Assembly (NCBI RefSeq): GCF_016756775.1
Contig: NZ_JAERMU010000021.1
Coordinates: forward strand, 1-64,000
DNA from: Dryocola clanedunensis subsp. sulfonylureivorans
GTDB lineage: Bacteria; Pseudomonadota; Gammaproteobacteria; Enterobacterales; Enterobacteriaceae
Length of the DNA: 64,000 nucleotides
Direction of reading: 5' to 3'
Both the position numbers and the translations under genes were made by a program. Shown piece after piece: positions 42,001-51,528 of the stretch (positions are counted from its first letter, which is position 1; every line of letters starts with the position of its first letter). The notes below the pieces were generated by a model. The model had not been told where the DNA came from, searched no databases, and saw nothing but the letters and a program-made list of their open reading frames with translations.

Positions 42001-43490
42001 TTCACCACCTTTTGGACCAGCGAACGTTTCTGGCCCGCTGGAATAACCGCGCCGCTAAACGGCTTGCCGTCGATGGAGTCGTGAGTACGCACGGCTTCCG
42101 GGTGGATCCAGCGCTGAATGCGCGACGGCATATCCAGCCCAATCAGCAGGATCACCACAAACGTGAGGGTAAAGGAGAGCGACGCCAGCGCGGTGCCTAA
42201 ATCAAGACGCTGAGCGATGGCCGCGCCAATCACCGGGGCCAGCGCGCCGCCAAGGGCACCCACGTTGTAGGTAAAGCCAAGGCCTGCTGCCCGCTGCTCG
42301 GTATCGAAATACCCGCCGATGAGCTTCGGCAAAATGCCGGAGATGCCCTGGCCCAGCATCTGCTGGAAGAACAGCAGCAGGCCGAGCACCCAGAGATTCC
42401 CGCCGCCAATCGCAAAGACCGGGATGATCAGCAGCTGTGACACCAGCAGGCTGTAAACATAGGCTTTGCGCGTGCCCAGCCAGTCGCCAAGGAAACCGCC
42501 GACGCAGCAGCCCACCGCTGCCCCAAAGCCGCTGAAGAACAGCATATGGGCAACCATTGCCGGGTCGTAACCCAGTTCAGTTTTAAGATACGTGGGCAGC
42601 AGGGCCTGAATCGGCCAGGAGTAGAGGAAGGCGAAGAACACCACGACCATCAGCGTGACGCCCGTCGGCCAGCGCTTGCCGCTGCTTTGTACCATAAAGC
42701 TGATGAACGCCGCGGCGCAGACCAGGCCCAGGGCGGCGATGATCACCGCGTTGCCAATCTTGCCGGAGAAACAGAAATAGAGCGCCGTCGCCACAATAAA
42801 TGTCAGGCAAATATTAATCACCCGGTGCTCGCCGCGGTAGAGAATATCCACCATCGTTCTGGTTGGTTTTTTGTCGCCAAATTTCTGCTGCCAGTCCTCT
42901 GCTTCTGGAATATTTTTGCGCAGCCACAGCGCGAAAATAATCGGTAAAATACCGATGAAGAACAGCGCGCGCCAGCCCCATTCAGGCACCACTACGCTGT
43001 AAACTTGCGCTGCCAGAACGGCCCCGACAGAAAAGCCGGAGATTAAGAAACCACTCGCCTTGTTGCGTAAATGCTTTGGCCAGCTCTCAATGACATAGGT
43101 CGCGCTGGAGCCATACTCTCCCGCCATCCCCATGCCGATGACCAGGCGGGCAATAAACATGGTCGTGAACCCCGGCGCGAAACCGCAGGCCAGCGTACCG
43201 ACTGAAAACAGGACGATGCTGGTGATCATCGCGAGCTTACGCCCGTAACGGTCGCCCATCGCCCCCAGCACCAGCCCGCCGAACCAGCGGGAGATAAACG
43301 CCGCCGAGATCAGGCTGGCGGCCTGGATGGTTGTCAGGTCGAATTCACTTTGAATTTCAGTCAGGACTAACGCTATCAGAACAAAATCAAAACCATCCAG
43401 CAGGTAGCCAATCCACGCCGCCGAAAAGGCCTTCCACTGCGGTCTGGTTAGATGACGATGCCACGGGATCTGTTGGGTAGTGTTATTCAT
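41997..43490 (-). CDS. nanT: Sialic acid MFS transporter NanT
   Basis: 497 residues (E. coli 496). Major facilitator, sialate:H+ symporter with 14 predicted membrane helices; signature [10 protein letters not shown] after helix 2 and [21 protein letters not shown]. The ATG at 43490 matches the E. coli start; an open frame extends 81 bases upstream through two hairpins and has no homology. It lies between nanA and nanK. Confidence 0.96.
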
Positions 43491-43504
43491 AAAGCACTCC
43501 CGGC

Positions 43505-43572
43505 GCGGGTAGTCAGCTACCCGCCCTTTGGTTAGGTCTGGAAGTCGTAGCAATGCCGGGCTGCCCGGCATT
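43505..43572 (-). other. Two hairpins between nanA and nanT
   Basis: GCGGGTAG/CTACCCGC (43505-43512 with 43517-43524, loop of four) and AATGCCGGG/CCCGGCATT (43552-43560 with 43564-43572, loop of three) are both perfect. Neither has a T-tract on the minus strand. They probably protect or limit the nanA end of the message and set unequal expression of nanA and nanT; this is inference. Confidence 0.6.
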
Positions 43573-43577
43573 ACGGA

Positions 43578-44477
43578 TCAGAATGAAGCGCGTTCCGCCT
43601 GCAGCTTAAGCGCCAGCGCCTTCAGCTCCGGCAGATACTGCTCATCCACCGGTGCGAAAGGTTTCCGGCAAAGCGGTACGGCAACGATATCCATGTAGTG
43701 CAGCAGCGTTTTCAGGCCGCGGAATACACCAACTTTGATCAGCAGGTCGATGACTTGGTTGCACTCGCTTTGTAGCTGCATGGCGCGCGACACATCACCT
43801 TCCTGAATGGCCCGTTTGATGGCCAGATAGCGCCAGCCCATCACGTTATAAGTGCTGCCGATGCCGCCGTCGGCCCCCGCCAGCAGACCGGAGGCAAAAA
43901 TTTCATCATAACCGTTGTAAAGCACCAGATCGGGATGCGCACGGCGGATCTTTTCCATTTCATACAGATCGCCGGAGGTTTGTTTCAGTGCGCCGACGCC
44001 CGGCAGGCTGATAAGCGTGGCAATCTGATCCAGCGTCAGCTTCACGCCGCTGAGCGCCGGGATGTTATAGACCACCATCGGCAGCCCGCTTGAGGCGTCG
44101 ATAACCGCACGGTAATGATCGCAGTGCTCGTTGAAGCTGAATGGATAGTAGAACGGCGTGACGGCCGAAACGGCATCAAATCCATAGCGATGCGCGGCGG
44201 CTCCCAGAGTCTGGCTTTCCTGGGTGCTGATGGCACCGACGTGGGCAATCAGCGTGACTTTACCCTTCGCCTCCTCGGCAACGATCTCGAGCACCTGCTC
44301 GCGCTCCTGAATGCTTTGCAGGAAGGCCTCGCCGGTCGAGCCGCCGACATACAGGCCATCCACGCCCTGCTCAATGTTGAAACGCACCAGACGGCGCAGG
44401 CTGTCCGTATCCACCTGCTGCTGCTGATTGAAAGGAGTGAGCAGTGCCGGCATCACGCCCCGAAGATTCTGTGTCAT
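43578..44477 (-). CDS. nanA: N-acetylneuraminate lyase NanA
   Basis: 299 residues (E. coli 297). Class I aldolase of the DHDPS/NAL family, a TIM barrel that splits sialic acid into ManNAc and pyruvate. The Schiff-base lysine is K165 in LKQTSGD and the catalytic tyrosine is Y137 in [10 protein letters not shown]; substrate motif GGSTGEAF is intact. The ATG at 44477 matches the E. coli start. First gene of the nan operon, with a NanR operator at 44515-44537. Confidence 0.97.
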   Translation of the reverse strand: MTQNLRGVMPALLTPFNQQQQVDTDSLRRLVRFNIEQGVDGLYVGGSTGEAFLQSIQEREQVLEIVAEEAKGKVTLIAHVGAISTQESQTLGAAAHRYGFDAVSAVTPFYYPFSFNEHCDHYRAVIDASSGLPMVVYNIPALSGVKLTLDQIATLISLPGVGALKQTSGDLYEMEKIRRAHPDLVLYNGYDEIFASGLLAGADGGIGSTYNVMGWRYLAIKRAIQEGDVSRAMQLQSECNQVIDLLIKVGVFRGLKTLLHYMDIVAVPLCRKPFAPVDEQYLPELKALALKLQAERASF

Positions 44478-44514
44478 ATACGCCTCTTTATTGTATGGTT
44501 TTCGCTCATTTCGA

Positions 44515-44537
44515 TATACCTTTATACCTGTTATACC
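44515..44537 (-). promoter_or_regulatory. NanR operator (three GGTATA repeats)
   Basis: On the minus strand three GGTATA direct repeats lie at 44532-44537, 44523-44528 and 44515-44520, separated by three and two bases, the arrangement known for the E. coli NanR operator at nanA. The site lies 38-60 bases upstream of the nanA ATG. Confidence 0.9.
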
Positions 44538-44576
44538 AGAACAAAAAGTAAACGCCATAACGTGATGCGGTCAGGA

Positions 44577-44592
44577 TGTGATCCTGTTCATA
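44577..44592. promoter_or_regulatory. Candidate CRP site of the nan operon
   Basis: TGTGA-TCCTGT-TCATA matches the CRP consensus TGTGA-N6-TCACA at nine of ten informative bases. It lies about 40 bases upstream of the NanR operator relative to nanA. Cyclic AMP control of nan is known in E. coli. Confidence 0.6.
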
Positions 44593-44657
44593 GGAAATAA
44601 TGATGGGTATGAATGAGTGCGGAGTGCCTGCGGGGTATATCGCAGATCGCTTCGGAT

Positions 44658-45440
44658 CTACTTTTTCGCTGAACGCTTACCCGGAGATCTGTAATAAGCG
44701 GCAAAAACGCTTTTCAGGTGAGCTTTCAGCGCGGCGTCCGCGGCGTCCGGATCGCGGGCCTCAATCGCCCTGTAGATCTCAATATGCTGCTGGTAGCTGA
44801 CATTGTTGTGTGCGTGCAGCTCTTCCTGGGGAACCGCGGGACGCGCGGCAATCAGCCAGTCCAGCAGCGCTACGTGCACGGCCATAAAAATAGGGTTGTC
44901 GGGGATTTCTGCCAGCTCGCGGTGGAATTCAATGTCTGAGCGGATAAACAGCTCGTTATCATCCAGCGACTGGCTGTTCATCTCCAGCGCCTTGCCAAGC
45001 CGGGCTATTTGCTCGTCTGATGCAAACTCAGCCGCGTAGCGAACCAGGCTGGATTCGAAAAACAATCTTAACTGCTCGAAATGCGCAATGCCGCCAGGAC
45101 GGGAGAGGAAGTCTATTGCCACACCGGACAGTTCGCTAATGATGGTATCGGCAGAAGGACGAGAGACTCTTGCCCGCTCTCCGTTGCTGATTTGCACCAG
45201 TCCTTTGCGCTTGAGCGCAGCCAGTGCCTCACGTACTGAAGGGCGGCCAACGTTGAAGAACGCCATTAGTTCACGTTCGGAAGGAAGCTGTTCGCCTTCG
45301 GCAAATTCCCTTCTGCGGATCATCTGTTCCAGCTCTTCTTCCACCATGTCTGAGAGCTTTTTACGCGCAAGCGGGCGACGGCGCATCGAGTGTCCGATGG
45401 TGTCAGTCGTCTCAGCTGGCTGGTCGTCAAAAGTGCTCAT
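44658..45440 (-). CDS. nanR: Sialic acid regulator NanR (GntR family)
   Basis: 260 residues (E. coli 263). N-terminal extension, GntR winged helix (about 30-100, with [34 protein letters not shown]) and FCD effector domain (about 110-240) with metal-binding histidines in [12 protein letters not shown] and [12 protein letters not shown]. Neu5Ac releases it from the GGTATA operator. It is upstream of nanA on the same strand and transcribed apart from it. The N-terminal 20 residues differ from E. coli. In K-12 dcuD follows; it is absent here. Confidence 0.95.
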   Translation of the reverse strand: MSTFDDQPAETTDTIGHSMRRRPLARKKLSDMVEEELEQMIRRREFAEGEQLPSERELMAFFNVGRPSVREALAALKRKGLVQISNGERARVSRPSADTIISELSGVAIDFLSRPGGIAHFEQLRLFFESSLVRYAAEFASDEQIARLGKALEMNSQSLDDNELFIRSDIEFHRELAEIPDNPIFMAVHVALLDWLIAARPAVPQEELHAHNNVSYQQHIEIYRAIEARDPDAADAALKAHLKSVFAAYYRSPGKRSAKK

Positions 45441-45546
45441 AGCGTCAGAGTCAGGCCGTGTAAAGGGATGGAAAAGCGCAAAGTAGCTTTTAAATCATAA
45501 CACAGCAAGGGGGGAGTTACGAAAGAAGAGGGGCTGGCAACGGGCA

Positions 45547-45575
45547 ATAAAAAAGCCAGTCGTAAGACTGGCTTC
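45547..45575 (-). terminator. Terminator of sspAB
   Basis: Perfect 7-bp stem GCCAGTC/GACTGGC (45572-45566 with 45561-45555), four-base loop, followed on the minus strand by six T. It lies about 75 bases beyond the sspB stop. Confidence 0.88.
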
Positions 45576-45650
45576 AGACTGATGACAAACCTACCGCTAA
45601 TAAGTTTCGTAAAGATCTCACCGAATAAATAACAAGGCTGGCCCTGGAAG

Positions 45651-46154
45651 TTACTTCACTACACGCAGAGCCGGACGGCCACCGCGTGGAGGAGGAGTGT
45701 CGTCCGGACCATCGTCGTCTTCGTCATGATCCGGGCGATCGCCATCGATCACCTGCATCACCATTTCCGGCTCGGCGGGAACTGGACTTTGCTCATCATC
45801 GTTATGACTTGCAACATCGCCGTCATAGCTGGCTTCTGGCTCGAACATGGTGCCGGCGCCATTCTCGCGAGCGTAAACCGCCAGCACCGCAGCCATAGGA
45901 ACGAAAACCTCTCGAGGTACGCCGCCAAAGCGCGCGTTAAAACGCACTTCGTTGTTGCCCAGCTCCAGATTGCCTACCGCACGCGGTGCGATATTCAGAA
46001 CGATTTGCCCGTCGCGTGCATATTCCATTGGCACATGCACGCCTGGCAATGTCACATCCACAACCAGGTGCGGCGTGAGCTGGTTATCCAGTAGCCACTC
46101 GTAAAAGGCACGAAGCAGATAAGGACGACGCGGTGACAATTGCGACATATCCAT
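45651..46154 (-). CDS. sspB: SspB, ClpXP specificity-enhancing adaptor
   Basis: 167 residues (E. coli 165). An Sm-like ssrA-tag binding domain (about 1-110) is followed by an acidic, disordered linker and the ClpX-docking XB peptide GGRPALRVVK at the C-terminus. It delivers ssrA-tagged proteins and RseA to ClpXP, so it also helps the sigma-E response started by DegS. The true start is ATG at 46154; a TTG one codon earlier is less likely. Coupled to sspA (the gap is three bases). Confidence 0.96.
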   Translation of the reverse strand: MDMSQLSPRRPYLLRAFYEWLLDNQLTPHLVVDVTLPGVHVPMEYARDGQIVLNIAPRAVGNLELGNNEVRFNARFGGVPREVFVPMAAVLAVYARENGAGTMFEPEASYDGDVASHNDDEQSPVPAEPEMVMQVIDGDRPDHDEDDDGPDDTPPPRGGRPALRVVK

Positions 46155-46157
46155 CAA

Positions 46158-46799
46158 TTAGCCTCGGGTGTGCAGACGCATTTCGCGCTCAGGTTCGGTC
46201 AGAGAGGCCAGGAAGGAGTCACGCTCGAACACGCGAGTCATGTAACCTTTCATCTCTTTGGAGCCTGCACCTGTCAGCTCGATACCCATTTGCGGTAAAC
46301 GCCACAGCAGCGGTGCGAGGTAGCAGTCTACCAGGCTGAATTCATCACTCAGGAAGAAAGGCTTCTGAGTAAAGACAGGTGCGATAGCCAGCAGCTCTTC
46401 GCGCAGCTGTTTACGTGCCGCGTCAGCTTCCTGAGCAGAACCGTTCACCACTTTGTTCATCAGGGTGTACCAGTCTTTCTCAATGCGGTGCATATACAGG
46501 CGACTTTCACCACGAGCAACAGGGTAAACCGGCATCAGCGGTGGATGCGGGAAACGCTCATCAAGATATTCCATGATGATGCGGGATTCCCACAGGGTCA
46601 ATTCGCGGTCAACCAGGGTCGGTACGCTGTGATTTGGGTTGAGGTCAATCAGATCCTGAGGCAGGTTATCCGTTTCCACATGCTCAATTTCAACGCTAAC
46701 ACCCTTTTCAGCCAGCACGATACGTACCTGGTGGCTATAGATGTCAGTAGGACCGGAAAACAGCGTCATTACCGAACGTTTGTTGGCAGCGACAGCCAT
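46158..46799 (-). CDS. sspA: Stringent starvation protein A SspA
   Basis: 213 residues (E. coli 212). Glutathione S-transferase fold without GST activity; binds RNA polymerase and affects stationary-phase and acid genes and phage P1 late transcription. N-terminal thioredoxin-like part (about 10-85) with SVPTLVDRELTLWESRIIMEYLDERFPHPP and C-terminal helical part. The surface residues of the conserved pocket PHPP (for RNA polymerase) are intact. ATG at 46799 matches E. coli; leader of about 150 bases to the promoter. Confidence 0.97.
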   Translation of the reverse strand: MAVAANKRSVMTLFSGPTDIYSHQVRIVLAEKGVSVEIEHVETDNLPQDLIDLNPNHSVPTLVDRELTLWESRIIMEYLDERFPHPPLMPVYPVARGESRLYMHRIEKDWYTLMNKVVNGSAQEADAARKQLREELLAIAPVFTQKPFFLSDEFSLVDCYLAPLLWRLPQMGIELTGAGSKEMKGYMTRVFERDSFLASLTEPEREMRLHTRG

Positions 46800-46958
46800 G
46801 AAAACCTCCAAGTTTATTCAGAAAATTACTGCTAATAGCCGCAAGCGCGGCAACTAACCTGACTGTTAATTACCCATCTCACGCCGGACTGCCATCAGTT
46901 GCCAGAAACCAAGGCGAAAACAGACTGATGCCGACATTTGGGCAGAAAATTGGTTGAT

Positions 46959-46967
46959 AGTTTACCA
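46959..46967 (-). promoter_or_regulatory. Candidate extended -10 promoter of sspA
   Basis: On the minus strand TGG directly precedes TAAACT (5/6 to TATAAT), an extended -10 element; no good -35 is seen. It would give a leader of about 150 bases. Confidence 0.45.
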
Positions 46968-47059
46968 GATTTTAGCAGTTTTGTGGGGAGTGGTTCCTGA
47001 TTTTGAGAAAATGCACTGCATTATCAGGAAGTTAAGAGCAATAATATAAATTTCAGACA

Positions 47060-47087
47060 TAAAAAAACCCGGTACAGGACCGGGTTT
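47060..47087 (-). terminator. Terminator of rplM-rpsI
   Basis: Perfect 8-bp stem AACCCGGT/ACCGGGTT (47086-47079 with 47073-47066), five-base loop, then T-tract on the minus strand. Confidence 0.92.
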
Positions 47088-47121
47088 TTGCCAATTGCCT
47101 TTCTGCGTGAGCAGAGAACAA

Positions 47122-47517
<396 letters not shown>

Positions 47518-47529
47518 CTATAATCCCGA

Positions 47530-48006
<477 letters not shown>

Positions 48007-48123
48007 TTAAAATCAGTTGAGGTTCACGCGACATTGTCCAGCAAACCTACCCCTTCGAATAGCCTATGCCGGCACGACAAAAGTTTTGGGAAAAAAACTT
48101 TGGTTGTAACGTGGGGTCGCAAG

Positions 48124-48152
48124 ATTATAGAGAAGTCACCTTCAAAGGTCGA
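48124..48152 (-). promoter_or_regulatory. Promoter of rplM-rpsI
   Basis: On the minus strand a perfect -10 TATAAT (48129-48124) lies 17 bases from TCGACC (48152-48147), a 4/6 -35. This gives a leader of about 160 bases before rplM. Confidence 0.75.
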
Positions 48153-48184
48153 CCCTTTTTATGACTCAATCCACATTATCTGCC

Positions 48185-49312
48185 TCACGGCATGTGTGGC
48201 TGGCGCAAATACTCCTCACTTTGCATTTCCTGCAGGCGTGAAAGGCAGCGCTGGAATTCGAATTTCAACCTTTCCCCTTGATAAATATCGAATAACTCTA
48301 CCTGCGCGGAAACCACCAGCTTGACGTGGCGTTCGTAAAACTCATCCACCAGCGCAATGAAGCGACGGGCTTCATTTTCAGTAGAGACCGTCATCACCGG
48401 GACGTTAAACAATAAAACGGTATGGAAAAGGCGCGACAGGGCGATGTAGTCGTGCTGGCTACGGGCATCTACGCACAGGGTTTTGTAGTCAACGGCCAGC
48501 GTCTGGTTAGCCGTGCCCAGCGTCTGAAGCGGGCGATGGTTAACTTCCAGGACTGGTTCCCCGGCCCGCGGTTCACCAGCAAGCGCGGTGTAAAGCCGTT
48601 CCATTTGCGAAGCTGTTGCGGCATCCAGTGGCGCCAGCCACAAATGAGCCTGGGTCAGCGTGCGCAGGCGGTAATCAATGCCCGCATCCACGTTCATCAC
48701 GTCACAATGGCTTTTCAGCGCGTCAATAGCTGGCACAAACCGTGCGCGCTGTAGGCCGTTCCGATAGAGCTCATCAGGCGGGATGTTCGACGTTGCCACC
48801 AGGGTAATACCACGGGCGAACAGCGCTTTCATTAATGTGCCGAGCAGCATGGCATCGGTAATGTCAGTCACAAAAAACTCATCGAAGCACAGCACGTCCG
48901 CCTCAGCTTTAAAACTATCGGCAACAATTTCCAGCGGGTCGGTCTGGCCCTGTAACTGGGTCAGCTCTTCGTGTACCCGCAGCATAAAGCGATGAAAATG
49001 GAGACGCAGTTTGCGGTCACCCGGCAGGCTCTGGAAAAACATATCCATTAGCCATGTTTTACCCCGCCCCACTCCCCCCCACATATACAGGCCTCGCACA
49101 GGTTCGCCGTTGCCAGAGACGACGCGCTTGCTCAATAATTTGCCAAATTTGGCCATTATTCCGCCAGCCGGAGCTGTTTCGGAACATTTACTTGTCAGCT
49201 CCTGATAGATGGCATCAAGACGAGTTACGGCTTCGCGCTGGACGTCGTCAGGTTGATGGCTTCCCTCGGTGAGAGCGTGTTGGTAGCGCGATGCAGGGGA
49301 GTGATTTTGCAT
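48185..49312 (-). CDS. zapE: Cell division protein ZapE (AFG1-like ATPase)
   Basis: 375 residues, as in E. coli (YhcM). P-loop ATPase of the AFG1/ZapE family; Walker A GGVGRGKT (about 79-86), Walker B LCFDEFFVTD, and the conserved ATSNIPPDELYRNGLQR. It destabilises FtsZ filaments during stress and late division and is related to mitochondrial LACE1. The ATG at 49312 (MQNHSPASRYQHAL) matches E. coli; the frame is open 66 bases upstream. Divergent from zapG. Confidence 0.96.
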   Translation of the reverse strand: MQNHSPASRYQHALTEGSHQPDDVQREAVTRLDAIYQELTSKCSETAPAGGIMAKFGKLLSKRVVSGNGEPVRGLYMWGGVGRGKTWLMDMFFQSLPGDRKLRLHFHRFMLRVHEELTQLQGQTDPLEIVADSFKAEADVLCFDEFFVTDITDAMLLGTLMKALFARGITLVATSNIPPDELYRNGLQRARFVPAIDALKSHCDVMNVDAGIDYRLRTLTQAHLWLAPLDAATASQMERLYTALAGEPRAGEPVLEVNHRPLQTLGTANQTLAVDYKTLCVDARSQHDYIALSRLFHTVLLFNVPVMTVSTENEARRFIALVDEFYERHVKLVVSAQVELFDIYQGERLKFEFQRCLSRLQEMQSEEYLRQPHMP

Positions 49313-49491
49313 GGTATTATGGTCTTCCCTTAAAAATCGTATTGCCGTTTGCAGGTGGTCTGAATGGACAGATGGCAAAAAAAAGGTCGTTCTACCCTAA
49401 GCGATGCTGCGTCAGGATTCCACTTCTCTTAGGTTAGCGGTTATAGTGGCTACATTACCCTTACGGAAACACAAGATAGCGGGAGAAGTTC

Positions 49492-49893
49492 ATGACCTGG
49501 GAATATGCGCTCATTGGATTAGTTGTCGGTATTATTATCGGTGCCGTCGCCATGCGATTTGGCAACCGTAAGCTTCGTCAGCAGCAGGCTTTGCAGTATG
49601 AGCTTGAGAAAAACAAAGCGGAGCTTGAAGAGTACCGTGAGGAGTTAGTCAGCCACTTTGCCCATAGCGCAGAGCTGCTGGACAATATGGCGCACGATTA
49701 CCGTCAGCTGTATCAGCACATGGCCAAAAGCTCCAGCAGCCTGCTGCCTGAGCTTTCTGCGGAAGCCAACCCGTTCCGCAACTGTCTGGCGGAATCTGAA
49801 GCCAGCAACGATCAGGCCCCGGTGCAAATGCCGCGTGATTACTCGGATGGGGCATCTGGTCTGCTGCGTTCTGAACGCGCTAAACGCGATTAA
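49492..49893 (+). CDS. zapG: ZapG (YhcB), DUF1043 cell division/envelope protein
   Basis: 133 residues (E. coli 132). One N-terminal membrane helix (about 4-22, GxxxG type) and a cytoplasmic coiled coil (LRQQQALQYELEKNKAELEEYREELVSHFAHSAELLDNMAHDYRQLYQHM), then an unstructured tail. YhcB interacts with divisome and elongasome proteins and affects envelope biogenesis. Divergent from zapE. A perfect 8-bp hairpin (49918-49938) follows but without a T-tract. Confidence 0.94.
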   Translation: MTWEYALIGLVVGIIIGAVAMRFGNRKLRQQQALQYELEKNKAELEEYREELVSHFAHSAELLDNMAHDYRQLYQHMAKSSSSLLPELSAEANPFRNCLAESEASNDQAPVQMPRDYSDGASGLLRSERAKRD

Positions 49894-49917
49894 TCACAGT
49901 TATCATATTTTTTTCCT

Positions 49918-49938
49918 GGGGCATGCCTTTCATGCCCC
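49918..49938 (+). other. Hairpin after zapG
   Basis: GGGGCATG (49918-49925) pairs with CATGCCCC (49931-49938), loop CCTTT. The base after is A-rich rather than T-rich, so termination is doubtful. Confidence 0.5.
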
Positions 49939-50070
49939 AAATCTTCCTTCCCCACGGCTATCATCTAAGTATCTCTACTTCATACAACGACATTGTTACC
50001 CGGCTGATATTTCAATAACATCGAGTGTTATCGGGTTTCCCTTTTTCCAGGCCACGAGAGCAAGCCATCA

Positions 50071-51441
50071 ATGAAAAAACAAACACGGTTATTGAGTGCG
50101 TTAGCGTTAAGTGTCGGGTTAGCTCTGGGCGCATCACCCTTTGCGGTCGCCTCTATTCCTTCCCAGGTGCCTGGACAGCCGGCATTGCCAAGCCTTGCGC
50201 CAATGCTTGAGAAAGTATTGCCTGCGGTCGTCAGCGTTCAGGTGGAAGGAACAGCCGCCGCGCCGGCCCAAAAAGTCCCGGACGATTTAAAGAAGTACTT
50301 TGGTGACGATCTCCCACCGTCTGACGCACAGCCTTTTGAAGGGCTGGGTTCTGGCGTCATCATCAACGCTGCAAAAGGGTACGTGCTAACTAACAACCAC
50401 GTCATCAGCCACGCCGAGAAAATCAGCGTGCAGCTTAACGACGGGCGTGAATTCGAAGCCAAACTGATTGGCGGAGACGATCAAAGCGATATCGCGCTGA
50501 TCCAGCTGCAAAACGCGACAGGGCTGACGCAAATCGCCGTAGCTGATTCCGATAAACTCCGTGTAGGCGATTTTGCCGTTGCGGTCGGCAACCCGTTTGG
50601 GCTGGGTCAGACGGCCACATCTGGCATCGTTTCGGCCCTTGGCCGCAGCGGTCTGAATCTCGAAGGGCTGGAAAACTTTATCCAGACCGATGCCTCCATC
50701 AACCGGGGTAACTCCGGTGGCGCACTGTTGAACCTCAATGGCGAACTGATCGGCATAAACACGGCCATTCTTGCGCCGAGCGGCGGCAGCGTCGGTATCG
50801 GCTTTGCTATCCCAAGCAACATGGCCCAGACGTTGGCCAAACAGCTGATGGAATTTGGTGAAATCAAACGTGGCCAGCTGGGTATTAAAGGCACCGAGAT
50901 GAGCGCCGATATCGCTAAGGCGTTTAACCTCTCTCTTCAACGCGGCGCATTCGTGAGCGAAGTTTTACCGCAGTCCGGTTCAGCCAAAGCGGGCGTGAAA
51001 GCAGGTGATGTGATCACCAGCCTGAACGGCAACCCGTTGAACAGTTTTGCTGAGCTGCGGGCTAAAATCGCCACCACAGAGCCGGGAACTGTCGTTAAAC
51101 TCGGTCTGTTACGCGACGGTAAGCCGCTGGAAGTCAGCGTAACGCTCGATAAGAGCACCGCATCGTCTGCCAATGCAGAACTGATAGCACCAGCGCTACA
51201 AGGCGCGTCGCTTAGCGATGGACAGCTGAAGGACGGTTCCAAAGGCGTGAAGCTCGACAGCGTTGAGAAAGGGACGCCAGCGGCGCAGGTCGGGCTGCAC
51301 AAAGATGATGTGATTATCGGCATCAATCGCGAGCGAATCCGCACCATTGCCGAGCTGCGTAAAATGCTGGCGACCAAACCGCCGGTCATCGCACTGCAGG
51401 TTGTGCGTGGCGAAGACAGCATCTATTTGTTATTGCATTAA
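50071..51441 (+). CDS. degQ: Periplasmic serine endoprotease DegQ
   Basis: 456 residues (E. coli 455). Signal peptide (about 1-27), HtrA trypsin-like domain with triad H110, D140 and S215 (NNHVISH, DQSDIAL, NRGNSGGA), then two PDZ domains (about 260-345 and 365-450). Protein quality control in the periplasm as a chaperone/protease cage; it resembles DegP without the long LA loop. The start of degS is 87 bases downstream and a long hairpin lies between them. Confidence 0.97.
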   Translation: MKKQTRLLSALALSVGLALGASPFAVASIPSQVPGQPALPSLAPMLEKVLPAVVSVQVEGTAAAPAQKVPDDLKKYFGDDLPPSDAQPFEGLGSGVIINAAKGYVLTNNHVISHAEKISVQLNDGREFEAKLIGGDDQSDIALIQLQNATGLTQIAVADSDKLRVGDFAVAVGNPFGLGQTATSGIVSALGRSGLNLEGLENFIQTDASINRGNSGGALLNLNGELIGINTAILAPSGGSVGIGFAIPSNMAQTLAKQLMEFGEIKRGQLGIKGTEMSADIAKAFNLSLQRGAFVSEVLPQSGSAKAGVKAGDVITSLNGNPLNSFAELRAKIATTEPGTVVKLGLLRDGKPLEVSVTLDKSTASSANAELIAPALQGASLSDGQLKDGSKGVKLDSVEKGTPAAQVGLHKDDVIIGINRERIRTIAELRKMLATKPPVIALQVVRGEDSIYLLLH

Positions 51442-51450
51442 TTTGGTCAG

Positions 51451-51482
51451 TAATCGGACATCGTGAGTACGATGTCCGATTA
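51451..51482 (+). other. Long perfect hairpin between degQ and degS
   Basis: TAATCGGACATCGT (51451-51464) is the exact reverse complement of ACGATGTCCGATTA (51469-51482), loop GAGT: a 14-bp perfect stem. No T-run follows, so it is not a normal terminator; it could bound or protect degQ mRNA. Confidence 0.65.
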
Positions 51483-51528
51483 ACTCATGCTATTCTGCCT
51501 TCGATTTCTCATTGATTAAATTAAACCC

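Larger units (their letters stand above)
46800..47121. other. Region between sspA and rpsI
   Basis: 322 bases with no gene. It holds the rpsI terminator (47060-47087) and a candidate sspA promoter (46959-46967); the rest is sspA leader. Confidence 0.7.

Noticed and set aside
44600-44800. Small plus-strand gene overlapping nanR
   Set aside because: Antisense to the conserved C-terminal coding part of nanR; no homology.
49918-49938. Rho-independent terminator of zapG
   Set aside because: Good stem but no T-tract on the plus strand; listed only as a hairpin.
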